Source: Deltaproteobacteria bacterium
GTDB taxonomy: Bacteria > Desulfobacterota > Desulfobacteria > Desulfobacterales > SpSt-501
Reading direction: 5' to 3'
Assembly: GCA_016219005.1 (NCBI GenBank)
Contig: JACRCN010000071.1
Coordinates: 1-64,000 of the forward strand
Length of the DNA: 64,000 bases
Below are positions 36,101-43,376 of the stretch, one piece after another. A program made the position numbers and the translations under genes. A model generated the notes under the pieces. The model ran no database searches, was not told the DNA's origin, and was given only the letters and a program-made list of their open reading frames with translations. Within the stretch, counting starts at the first letter, position 1. Every line of letters begins with the position of its first letter.

Positions 36101-36267
36101 CGTGCGCGGATGGCGCGGCACAGGAAGGTGGAGTAGCCTTCGTGGAGGACATCGACGATGCGGTAGTCGTCGATGGTGCTGCGGCCTGCGGCGATTCGAC
36201 CGCCGCAGGCGGGGCAGGTGGCGATTCCCTCAGCTACCGATTGTCCACAGACCGGGCAGGATTTCAT
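33178..36267 (-). CDS. Zinc-ribbon / pseudokinase / membrane helix / trypsin-like protease / TPR fusion
   Basis: A 1029-residue protein of unusual composition. Order: zinc ribbon (C4-x2-C7, C18-x2-C21); Hanks-type kinase fold (about 35-285) lacking catalytic residues (VMIR has Arg64 for the VAIK Lys, HRD is replaced by Ile-Pro-His159, DFG reads DYK); one membrane helix (about 304-325); trypsin-like serine protease (about 340-610) with intact triad His386 (LTSRHVV), Asp480 (RDDFAVIKV) and Ser557 (HGGNSGGPV); then TPR-like repeats to the end. The protease would be extracytoplasmic and the pseudokinase cytoplasmic, suggesting inside-out or outside-in control of proteolysis. The start follows GGAAGGGC at the right spacing. 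Same strand as the FHA-PP2C gene 123 bp downstream. Confidence 0.88.
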   Translation of the reverse strand: MKSCPVCGQSVAEGIATCPACGGRIAAGRSTIDDYRIVDVLHEGYSTFLCRAIRARTHEHVMIRLFTPRSGVNEKVAARLQRELEELKKLPDEGFVRHHAIRRSQDGLWYRISEWIDTESWGSLLASGRLTDRRLLIDLFRQMAEILTVLHQHGHFIPHLILNDIMAVRGANGEFKVKIDYKLSRFIDPKLDRPAPMLKQLLGCHPDIVNQRPLDFRSDIWSLGKVFVELLSGDLEIGNLEGRIEDLDVPDELAVLLRVMLADDPDLRPQSMAEVVSSLARIKAQPPQAVATSARLVQSLQKRVRVLAAVVAVIVLAGLSAWLYLDRPRRDAEGALEGYANQYARSVGFTLVDYWIESGGTTIFRNVAEGTAFLVDRDGYLLTSRHVVCPWLEDPQFAGAMQYVRSRSIAAKFGYRLYLWFEGAKAFNRAGRMIEGADLADVYFTETAYSSDGSPRVEISGVANAPVRARQLITSPLRDDFAVIKVARVPEGLIPLPLDLDMDPRRLPKLTRVIALGFPLGSRTQEDAVNASVVRGNVRRAFENVFQIDASLHGGNSGGPVIDTRGKVIGIVSAVAMDYSQGLVPIAMPVWDIGLALPITDAVKLLVDLKAGQAKWNGVIDFSMEAAVGKIREIAMQGRWAEAMAAADDNLGRSLQPSMIVAAGMMHFCNNDFRGARQRFAQSLSMNAEDNQARLMLVLIDWLTGSQAGEVYHKELADADWRSPAEFQGYLLQLLEGRVGVETAVNGWYSPSEKSWLHYIAGLVRLRQARPEAAESLLEQAILAADPDGWEIFLTRAKLDEVRKLRRNAMPAHDQRTADSLRMQRFDTAVQASLETKRKRQEELSTIEAKLAGGELSLEEKRAALQNILQLEPDHRAALGTLAFTEAAAEDFPEALRHIQAFLDAGGRPNALRMSLGLLAAGVLRHQGREAESRDRLTEYSRSTRDAWFVSVAEYLLGQKAEEALRTQAGESPEMAISGFTAAGFWAEGAKDKKTALRFYRDALASFLDNWVEYGFVRERIKRLKRSSE

Positions 36268-36349
36268 GGCAGCCCTTCCGCCGAATCGGGTGAGAAGCTG
36301 TGAATCATCTACCAGCAATACCGAAAAACAGCAAGAAAGCGGCCAAAGT

Positions 36350-36355
36350 ATTATA
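36350..36355 (-). promoter_or_regulatory. Candidate -10 box for the pseudokinase-protease gene
   Basis: A perfect TATAAT on the minus strand, 83 bases upstream of the ATG and just downstream (in the direction of transcription) of a strong terminator, so the gene needs its own promoter here. No good -35 is visible. Confidence 0.35.
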
Positions 36356-36365
36356 ATGCTTCCCA

Positions 36366-36401
36366 ATGAAAAAAGGCAGGGATAGCGTGATCCCTGCCTT
36401 T
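36366..36401 (-). terminator. Strong intrinsic terminator (leftward)
   Basis: A perfect 12-bp stem (AAAGGCAGGGAT / ATCCCTGCCTTT) with a 6-base loop. On the minus strand it is followed by a T-run (CCTTTTTTCATT). It ends transcripts coming from corA or from the 325-bp gene-free stretch 36402-36726. Confidence 0.85.
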
Positions 36402-36726
36402 CCGGCCTGGCTTCCCCAGATGCCGTTGGTTTCTTGAGGTGAACTTCCTGCTTTTGGTTGCGAAAGCACCCCACGAAAGATGCACGCGCATCCGAGAAGC
36501 CAACCACAGCCTCGTATCATCCGGCACCGGCGGCTGATCCGGGCCAGAATCTATCCAATGCCACGGCCTTCTTTAGTAGCTAAAGCAAAGCAAAAAGCAT
36601 GCACATTGTGGTTGGTTTAGGATTAGCCTTGATATCAACAGGTTGTCAGATCTCCGGTTATTGGTACCAGCTCTTGTGTGACGCTGCTTCCTCAGAACTG
36701 GGAATTTCAGTTCACAGTCGGCAGGA
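36402..36726. other. Gene-free stretch, possible structured small RNA on minus strand
   Basis: There is no supported reading frame. On the minus strand, just before the terminator, GGTTG and CAACC can pair around a perfect GATGC-gcgt-GCATC hairpin. The combination of local pairing and a strong terminator would suit a small RNA or a long corA 3' end. No known RNA family recognised. Confidence 0.25.
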
Positions 36727-37698
36727 TCAGAGCCAGCCTTTGCGCTTGAAGTAGAGATAGGGCATCACGGCGGACACCACCATCATGCCGAGGGCCAGCG
36801 GATACCCGACCTCCCAAGACAATTCCGGGATGAAGCGGAAATTCATCCCGTAAATGCTGGCGATGAGAGTGGGCGGCAGGAAGACAACAGCGGCAACGGA
36901 AAATATCTTGATGATGCTGTTCTGCTGGATGCTGATCATGCCGAGGGTGGCGTCCAGCAGGAAGTTCACCTTGTTGGTGATGAATGAGGCGTGGTCGGCG
37001 AGCGAGGCCACGTCGCGGCCGACCACCTTCAACACGTCCCTGATCTCGACGGCCTTCGGATTGGCGTAGACCGCCTGGTTCAGAAATATGGTCATCCGCC
37101 CGAGGGACATCAGGCTTTCCCGGAGGATGGAGATGTGATTGCCCTCCCGGCCGATGTCCTTGATGAGGTCGTTCAGGTTGATGGGCTTGGACCCCTTTTT
37201 GGTGTCCGCAAAGATCAGCCGGGATATTGTCTCGATTTCAGAGCTGTGGATTTCCAGGATGTCGGCCATGCGGTCGATGATGGCTTCCAGAAGGCCGATG
37301 AACACATCCAGGATGTTCGTGCAGTTGCCGCCGGGCTTCTGTAGCCGGGAGGCGAAGGCTTCGAAAGGCCGGGGCTCGAGGTAGCGCACGGTGACCAGGC
37401 AGGTCTCGGTCAGGATGAAGGTGATGGCCGAGGATTCCACGTTGTCGGTATTGGGGCTGGTGACCAGGTTCGCCGTCATGAAGAAGGCGCCGTTCTCCTG
37501 ATAAAGTCGGCTCGAAATCTCGATCTCCTCCATCTCCGCCCGGCTGGGAATGGCAATCGAAAGTGCTTCGCCGACCTGTTTGAGTTCCTCCGGTTGGGGG
37601 AACACGAGGTCGATCCAGCAGGGGGTCAACGTGTCCCGGAAGTCTTCCCAATCGCTGAATTGCCACACAGCGTTTTGGCGGGTGAGGACTTTGATCAT
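36727..37698 (-). CDS. corA: CorA-family magnesium/divalent cation transporter
   Basis: A 323-residue CorA transporter. A large cytoplasmic N-terminal part (about 1-255) is mainly helical. Two C-terminal membrane helices flank the signature YGMNF (IFSVAAVVFLPPTLIASIYGMNF; then YPLALGMMVVSAVMPYLYF). The protein ends in the usual short basic tail (KRKGWL). Homopentameric inner-membrane Mg2+ channel by family. The start at 37698 precedes the first conserved strand; the frame to 37812 adds unrelated residues. Confidence 0.93.
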   Translation of the reverse strand: MIKVLTRQNAVWQFSDWEDFRDTLTPCWIDLVFPQPEELKQVGEALSIAIPSRAEMEEIEISSRLYQENGAFFMTANLVTSPNTDNVESSAITFILTETCLVTVRYLEPRPFEAFASRLQKPGGNCTNILDVFIGLLEAIIDRMADILEIHSSEIETISRLIFADTKKGSKPINLNDLIKDIGREGNHISILRESLMSLGRMTIFLNQAVYANPKAVEIRDVLKVVGRDVASLADHASFITNKVNFLLDATLGMISIQQNSIIKIFSVAAVVFLPPTLIASIYGMNFRFIPELSWEVGYPLALGMMVVSAVMPYLYFKRKGWL

Positions 37699-38042
37699 GA
37701 CAATTACAGAATACACCAGTTTTGGACTGAATTCAAAGAGTTTTAAGATGAGCGGCCGGCTCTGACGGCTGCCTGGAGATAGGCAAAAACCCAATCTAAA
37801 CCGCTTTGACATTTTTCAGGCTTCATTCGTCTGGATTAGTCTCGTGGATACCTCTCAGGCGGGTGTTTGTCTCCAAGTCGGAGGTCTGTTAGTAACTGCT
37901 GCTATAAATCGCATTTTTTTTATTTTAGGTAGTGATTTTTTAAAGGTTGTTGAAAAAAATAGTCAATTAATTCTTGCATTAAATTTATCTCTATATTAAA
38001 GCTCACGCTGCGCATTTTTAATAACTTCACAAGGGAGCCGTC

Positions 38043-38213
38043 ATGACGCTCGTGACTTGGCCAAGCGCTATTTCTCGCAGCAAGTCAGCGACAGACTTCT
38101 TCGCCTGCTCCCGACTGGGGCGTTTAACCCCACAGCGGTTCCAATCCATTTTTCTATCCCTCACCGGTTCACTTTTTGCGCTCCATCAGCCGATGCACCT
38201 TGCCATGGGTTAG
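38043..38213 (+). CDS. Possible 56-residue small protein upstream of the porin
   Basis: ATG at 38043 follows a good ribosome-binding site (AAGGGAG, 5-bp gap). The product has a moderately hydrophobic C-terminal half (FQSIFLSLTGSLFALHQPMHLAMG). No family recognised; could be chance. It lies in the otherwise gene-free 37699-38269 region, whose part 37900-38000 is AT-rich and probably contains the porin promoter. Confidence 0.25.
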   Translation: MTLVTWPSAISRSKSATDFFACSRLGRLTPQRFQSIFLSLTGSLFALHQPMHLAMG

Positions 38214-38269
38214 GATTTGTATGAGGTCAGTACTGCACGCGCATAGTCGCGAAAAAGGAAGGAGGAGAG

Positions 38270-39589
38270 ATGCGAAAAGGGCTTGTCGGTTTCATGGTCT
38301 TGGTTGTCTTAGTGGTGATTGTGGGGTTGTCGTCGTCTATTTACGCCGGCGCCATCATCAACAAATCCAACCTCAGCGCCGATTACATCCGCACGCTGAA
38401 CCGTAATGCCGCCACCGATATGGCCGACGCCGCCGCCTATAACCCGGCCGGCACCGCCATGATGGAAAGCGGCCTCTATGTGAAGGCCGATGCCATTTAT
38501 TTTTGGAAAGAATACGAAAACCAGATGCCATCCACCCCCGCCATCTTCAACCTTGGGACGCTTGATTCGCATGAGCCGTCCATCATCCCCGGCTTTTTCG
38601 CAGTCTACAAGCAGAACCGCTGGTCCGGGTTTTTCGCCGTCACGGTCCCCGGCGGCGGCGGACAGGTGAGGTATCAAGACGGCGATGCGCGAACGGTCAT
38701 GTTATCTGCCCCCGGCGCCGTCGGAGGCCTGGGCACTTTCCTGGGCGGTGCCGCCGGTAATCCCACCAACATAAACCAATATATAGAAGCCGACTCCTAT
38801 TATGTGGGTTACAGCCTGGGCGCCGCCTATAAAATCTTCGATTCACTGTCGCTTTCAGGCGGCGTGCGCTATGTCGATGCCTACCAGAAGTTCAAAGGCA
38901 GCGCGTCCGGGACGACAGGGCCTGCCAACACCGTCAACGTCAAGATCGAACGGACGGATGAAGCGTACAATTATTTTCTGGGTCTCGACTACGCCCCGAT
39001 CAAGGACCTCAACTTCGCGCTGACATACATGTCCAACACGGCTCTCAATTTCAAAGCCGACACCAAGGACAACTCCCCCGGCCAGGCCATCTCCACAAAC
39101 GTCGGATGGACGGATGGCACCCACGAGCGCGAAGACCTGCCCGGCTACCTCGCCGCCGGTGTATCCTACTTCATCCTCCCGGGCAAGCTGCGGATCGAGC
39201 CGAACTTCACATACTATCTCGAGAAACAGGCAAAATTTGAGGGGGCCCGCTTTCAAGATTCCAACCCCGGCAACAGCTACGACATCGGAGTCGCGCTGGA
39301 GTACATTTTAAATCCACAGTGGCGGTTCAGCGTGGGTTATCTGCACACCGAAATCAAAGGCATGCAATCGCAGGACCTGCTGCCCGAGGCGCCGGAGCTG
39401 GATGCCAACAGCCTGGCCGTGGGCCTGGTCTTTAGTCCGATCGAGCGCCTGGACCTGACCTTGGGCGGCGAGAGGTCGTGGTACGAATCGGTGAAAACGG
39501 ATACGACTTCCTCCCGGGCGCCGGCCGGCACCCATTACGACAAGGATGTCTATGGGTTGTCTTTCGGTATCCAGTACCGTTTCTTCTAA
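38270..39589 (+). CDS. FadL/TodX-type outer-membrane transporter
   Basis: A 439-residue outer-membrane beta-barrel protein for hydrophobic compounds such as fatty acids or aromatics. A signal peptide (about 1-26, ending SIYA) precedes a FadL-like hatch region with the hallmark AAAYNPAGTAMM. Alternating strands run through the rest, ending in a C-terminal aromatic (YGLSFGIQYRFF), the signal for outer-membrane insertion. The ribosome-binding site is excellent (GGAAGGAGGAG). Stand-alone; a GC-rich hairpin follows. Confidence 0.9.
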   Translation: MRKGLVGFMVLVVLVVIVGLSSSIYAGAIINKSNLSADYIRTLNRNAATDMADAAAYNPAGTAMMESGLYVKADAIYFWKEYENQMPSTPAIFNLGTLDSHEPSIIPGFFAVYKQNRWSGFFAVTVPGGGGQVRYQDGDARTVMLSAPGAVGGLGTFLGGAAGNPTNINQYIEADSYYVGYSLGAAYKIFDSLSLSGGVRYVDAYQKFKGSASGTTGPANTVNVKIERTDEAYNYFLGLDYAPIKDLNFALTYMSNTALNFKADTKDNSPGQAISTNVGWTDGTHEREDLPGYLAAGVSYFILPGKLRIEPNFTYYLEKQAKFEGARFQDSNPGNSYDIGVALEYILNPQWRFSVGYLHTEIKGMQSQDLLPEAPELDANSLAVGLVFSPIERLDLTLGGERSWYESVKTDTTSSRAPAGTHYDKDVYGLSFGIQYRFF

Positions 39590-39596
39590 GATTTTA

Positions 39597-39626
39597 CCCG
39601 GGGGCGGCGGCACGCGCCGCCCCCGG
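39597..39626 (+). terminator. GC-rich hairpin after the FadL-like gene
   Basis: A perfect 12-bp stem (CCGGGGGCGGCG / CGCCGCCCCCGG) with a 5-base loop, starting 8 bp past the stop. No T-run follows, so termination may be Rho-assisted or weak. Confidence 0.55.
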
Positions 39627-39847
39627 ACCCGCCCCGCTTTCGTCCCGGCCGAAGGCGGCCGCTCTTCGCGCCACAATTATCCGCTTCGGCCAGCCGCCTG
39701 AGCGCTTTGGCTCAGATAAAAAAAAATCGGTTCCAAAGTGCCCTCGCCATCTGCTACAATTCCTGGTAAGTACATCGCGGCGGCCTCGCCTCATCAGCAC
39801 CCAGCCGGACGAGGTCAGCCCTTCATCCGGAGCTCGGAGGAGATGCC

Positions 39848-40618
39848 ATGCTGCTCGTCATGAACGTCAACAACACCAACACCATGCTCGGACTGCACCG
39901 CGAAGGCCAGTGGACGGCCAGCTGGCGCATCGCCACGGACCGGGCCAAACAGCCGGATGAGTATGCCATGGTGCTGCGCAACCTGTTCGACTACAGCCAT
40001 CTGAACTGGTCCGAGGTATCGGGTGTTGCGCTGGCGAGTGTAGTGCCGCCGCTGACCTCCTGTTTCGTCGACATGAGCCGCCGCTACCTCGGGCATGACC
40101 CGCTGATCGTGTCGAATGAAATCAAGACCGGTGTGCGCATTCTCATCGACTACCCGGCCGAGATCGGGGCCGACCGCATACTCAACGCACTGGGGGCCAA
40201 GGCGCGTCATGGCTGCCCGGCCATCGTCGTCGACATCGGCACCGCCACGACTTTCGACGCCATCTCCAAGGACGGCGACTACCTCGGGGGGGCCATTGCC
40301 CCCGGCCTGGGCATCGCCGCGGAGGCGCTTTACAGCCGTACGGCCAAGCTGCCGCGCATCGAGCTTGCGGCGCCGCCGGCGGCCATTGGGAAAAACACGG
40401 TGCACGCCATGCAGTCCGGGCTCGTCCTGGGGTACGTGGGGCTGGTCGAGGGCCTGGTGGCGCGCATCCGGACCGAGTTGGGCGGGCAGGCCAAGGTGGT
40501 CGCCACCGGCGGCATGGCGCATATCCTGGCGCAGATGACCGATGCGATCGAGGTGGTCGACCCGATGCTGACGCTGGAGGGTCTGCGCTTGATCTATCAC
40601 CTGAATCGTCAGGAGTAG
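39848..40618 (+). CDS. coaX: Type III pantothenate kinase (CoaX) with altered motif I
   Basis: A 256-residue type III pantothenate kinase: ATP-dependent phosphorylation of pantothenate, first step of CoA synthesis. Length and the ASKHA motifs fit: VVDIGTATTFDAI (motif with catalytic Asp), GGAIAPGLGIAAEALYSRTAKLP and VATGGMA. However, the phosphate-binding motif usually written DVGNT reads NVNNT (MLLVMNVNNTNTMLG), so the first Asp is Asn6 and the Gly is Asn. Start follows CGGAGGAGATGCC. Three bases separate it from coaBC, so the pair covers successive CoA steps in one operon. Confidence 0.88.
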   Translation: MLLVMNVNNTNTMLGLHREGQWTASWRIATDRAKQPDEYAMVLRNLFDYSHLNWSEVSGVALASVVPPLTSCFVDMSRRYLGHDPLIVSNEIKTGVRILIDYPAEIGADRILNALGAKARHGCPAIVVDIGTATTFDAISKDGDYLGGAIAPGLGIAAEALYSRTAKLPRIELAAPPAAIGKNTVHAMQSGLVLGYVGLVEGLVARIRTELGGQAKVVATGGMAHILAQMTDAIEVVDPMLTLEGLRLIYHLNRQE

Positions 40619-40621
40619 CCG

Positions 40622-41851
40622 ATGGACAACGAGATTCCGATTCTGCAAGGCAGACACATCGTCGTCGGGGTGACCGGGGGCATCGCGGCTTACAAGGCGG
40701 CCGACCTGACGAGTCAGCTGGTCAAGGCCGGCGCGAACGTGGACGTGGTCATGACGCCGGCGGCCGCCGAGTTTGTCAGGCCCCTCACCTTCCAGGCGCT
40801 TACCCACCGGCCGGTGGCGCTGGACATGTTCTCGCTCCTGCAGGAGACCGAAATCGGTCATGTGAGCTTGGGCAAGCGCGCGGAGCTGATGATTATCGCG
40901 CCGGCGACCGCCAACACCCTGGCCAAGCTCGCGCACGGCATGGCCGACAACATGCTCACCACCACGGCCCTGGCCTGCCGGGGACCCATTCTGCTGGTCC
41001 CGGCCATGGAATCCGGCATGTGGGACAACCCTGCCACCCTCGCCAACATGGACGTCCTGCAGCAGCGGGGATATCACGCCGTGGGGCCGGAATCCGGGCG
41101 GCTGGCCTCGGGCGCCACCGGGACCGGGCGGATGGCGGAGCCCGAAACCATCCTGGACGCAGCCCGCTGGGTGCTCGGCCGCGGCGGGCCCCTATCCGGC
41201 ATGGCGGTGGTGGTCACGGCGGGCGGGACGCGCGAGGCCATCGACCCGGTGCGCTTCGTCGGCAACCACAGCAGCGGTAAAATGGGTTTTGCCCTGGCGT
41301 TTGCCGCGCGGGACCGCGGGGCCGACGTCACGCTGATCCACGGCACCACATCCCTGAGCGGTCCCTATGGCGCGAAGATAGTCGCGGTGGAGTCCGCCGA
41401 ACAGATGCAGGCGGCCGTCCTGGATTCGATCCCCGGCGCGGCGGGTCTCGTAATGGCCGCTGCCGTGGCGGACTACCGCCCGACGTCGGCGGCCGAGCAC
41501 AAAATCAAGAAACAAGCCGAGGACATGTGCCTCGAGCTGACCCGCACGCCGGACATCCTGGCGACGGTGGCCGGCCAGCGTGCCCGCAGCGGCCACCCCA
41601 CGGTGGCCATCGGTTTTGCCGCCGAAACCCAGGACGTGCTTGAAAACGCCCGCGCCAAGATTGCGCGCAAGGGGCTCGACCTGATCGTCGCCAACGACGT
41701 ATCCGCAGCCGACAGCGGGTTTGGTGTGGACACCAACCGCGTGACGATCATCGATGCCGCCGGCCGCGCGGAATCGCTGCCCTTGATGTCCAAGGCGGCG
41801 GTGGCCGAGACGATCATCGATCGCCTGGCGGAAATTCTCCGCCGACCGTAA
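40622..41851 (+). CDS. coaBC: Bifunctional phosphopantothenoylcysteine decarboxylase / phosphopantothenate-cysteine ligase
   Basis: A 409-residue CoaBC, adding cysteine to phosphopantothenate and decarboxylating the product with FMN. CoaC half about 1-185: TGGIAAYKAADLTSQL, catalytic His in IGHVSLGKRAEL, APATANTLAKLAHGMADN. Two positions differ from the E. coli pattern: PAMN reads PAME, and the clamp Cys (ACGxxGxGRM) is Ser in LASGATGTGRM. The CoaB half about 190-409 looks complete: TAGGTREAIDPVRFVGNHSSGKMG, AAAVADYRP, KIKK, TPDILA, GFAAET and NDV. Actinobacterial CoaBC proteins also lack these CoaC residues, so activity is still likely. Confidence 0.92.
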   Translation: MDNEIPILQGRHIVVGVTGGIAAYKAADLTSQLVKAGANVDVVMTPAAAEFVRPLTFQALTHRPVALDMFSLLQETEIGHVSLGKRAELMIIAPATANTLAKLAHGMADNMLTTTALACRGPILLVPAMESGMWDNPATLANMDVLQQRGYHAVGPESGRLASGATGTGRMAEPETILDAARWVLGRGGPLSGMAVVVTAGGTREAIDPVRFVGNHSSGKMGFALAFAARDRGADVTLIHGTTSLSGPYGAKIVAVESAEQMQAAVLDSIPGAAGLVMAAAVADYRPTSAAEHKIKKQAEDMCLELTRTPDILATVAGQRARSGHPTVAIGFAAETQDVLENARAKIARKGLDLIVANDVSAADSGFGVDTNRVTIIDAAGRAESLPLMSKAAVAETIIDRLAEILRRP

Positions 41852-41969
41852 CCCGGCTCGAGGCGGAGGCTGCGGCAGGGTTAGTGCCCGTCGTGAACCA
41901 GGCGGCCCGCCAGCGCCCCGACCGTCCCTTTCTCCTGCTTCCGTAAACTGGGGGCAACCTGGCAGCGGC

Positions 41970-43349
41970 ATGAAAACCATCGATGAGAACTCGAACTTCA
42001 GGGTCGCCTGGGACTTTTTCATCCTGCTGTTGATCATCGTCAGCTGCGTGCTGATCCCGTTCCAGCTCGCCTTCCGGCATGCTGCGCTATCGCTCGGCTC
42101 CTGGGTCGTCTATATCATCGACGTCGTTTTCTGGGTCGACATCGGCCTGAACTTTCTCACCTCGTTCCGGAGTCACGGGCTGAAAGTCACCGGTGCGCGG
42201 GAGACGACCCTGCATTACCTGAAATCCGTATGCATCGTGGACATCGCCGCCAATCTCCCGCTGGATGCCCTTTTTCTATACGGCCCGGACATTCGCATGG
42301 CCGGCCTGTCGCTGGTGCTGGTGCTGCGGCAGTTGCGCCTGCTCCGACTGGTGCGGCTCTTTGTCATTTTTCGCCGGTGGCAGGATCTGAGCTGGACGAA
42401 CTCGGGCTACCTGCGCATCGCCAAGTTTTTCACAACGGTGATGCTGCTCATTCACTGGATCGCCTGCGCGTGGTTTCTGGTGCCCTACATCGAAGGGTTC
42501 CCGGAGAATTGCTGGGTGGTCCAGCAAGGCATCGAGCATGCGGGCCCGGCCACCCAGTACATCCGCGCACTTTACTGGGTGATCCAGACCATGGCCACCG
42601 TGGGTTATGGCGATATCACACCGCATCGCGACTTCGAGTATGCGTTCAGCATCCTGATCATGCTGTTGGGGGCGTCAACCTATGCCTTCATCGTCGGCAA
42701 CATCGCTTCTCTGTTCAGCAATCTCGACGCGGCCCGGGCCGATTACTTCAACAAGATTGAGGCGACCAGCCAGTACCTGCACTCCCGCCAAGTGCCGCAC
42801 CAGCTCAACGAACAAGTCCGTGATTACTACGAATATATTTGGGACCGTCGCCGGGGTTTCAAGGAGGAGGCTCTTTTCGAGGACCTGCCGCCATCGTTCC
42901 GCCTGAGCCTGCTGCAGCTTCTGGCCCGGGACCTCATCGAGAGGGTACCTCTTTTCAAGCATTGCTCGCCAATTCTGAGGAACCTGCTGCTGCTGGCACT
43001 GAAACCCCAGACCTATGCGCCCGGGGTTTACATTGCCCGTGAAGGCGAGATCGGCAGGGAGATCTATTTTATCAGCCGCGGGACGGTGGAAATCATCTCG
43101 GATGCCGGGGGGGAAAACTACGGACGCCTCGGAGATGGCGATTACTTTGGCGACCTCACTCTGATTCTCAAGGAAAAGCGCTCGGCATCGGTGAAAGCCC
43201 TGACCTACTGCGACGTCTACATCCTGACGAAGAAAGACTTCAACCGCATTCGGAGCGAATATCCCGAATTTAAGAGTGTGCTCAAGAAAGTCTCTTCGGA
43301 GAAAACCGAGAAAGTGGTTAACCTGCTGTTAAAGGGAGTGACGTTGTAG
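41970..43349 (+). CDS. Voltage-gated-type K+ channel with cyclic-nucleotide-binding domain
   Basis: A 459-residue six-helix ion channel of the HCN/EAG/CNG-like class. S1-S3 at about 12-110, a basic S4 (RQLRLLRLVRLFVIFRRW), S5, a pore loop with the K+ selectivity filter TVGYGDI, and S6 (SILIMLLGASTYAFIVGNIASLF). A C-linker follows (YLHSRQVPHQLNEQVRDYYEYIWDRRRGF), then a cyclic-nucleotide-binding domain (about 325-440; GREIYFISRGTVEII, GDYFGDLTLILKEKRSASV). The phosphate-binding cassette has Asp instead of the usual Glu after FG, with the Arg kept. Such architecture is common in animals and scattered in bacteria. Confidence 0.92.
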   Translation: MKTIDENSNFRVAWDFFILLLIIVSCVLIPFQLAFRHAALSLGSWVVYIIDVVFWVDIGLNFLTSFRSHGLKVTGARETTLHYLKSVCIVDIAANLPLDALFLYGPDIRMAGLSLVLVLRQLRLLRLVRLFVIFRRWQDLSWTNSGYLRIAKFFTTVMLLIHWIACAWFLVPYIEGFPENCWVVQQGIEHAGPATQYIRALYWVIQTMATVGYGDITPHRDFEYAFSILIMLLGASTYAFIVGNIASLFSNLDAARADYFNKIEATSQYLHSRQVPHQLNEQVRDYYEYIWDRRRGFKEEALFEDLPPSFRLSLLQLLARDLIERVPLFKHCSPILRNLLLLALKPQTYAPGVYIAREGEIGREIYFISRGTVEIISDAGGENYGRLGDGDYFGDLTLILKEKRSASVKALTYCDVYILTKKDFNRIRSEYPEFKSVLKKVSSEKTEKVVNLLLKGVTL

Positions 43350-43376
43350 GCCCAGAAAACCCTGCCCGCCCGTCCG

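Noticed and set aside
33829-36303. 824-codon open frame antisense to the pseudokinase-protease gene
   Set aside because: The minus-strand protein has clear zinc ribbon, kinase-fold and protease motifs; the antisense frame is a composition artefact.
36268-36507. N-terminal extension of the pseudokinase-protease protein
   Set aside because: It would run through the strong terminator stem and lacks conserved content; the ATG at 36267 has a good ribosome-binding site and starts at the zinc ribbon.
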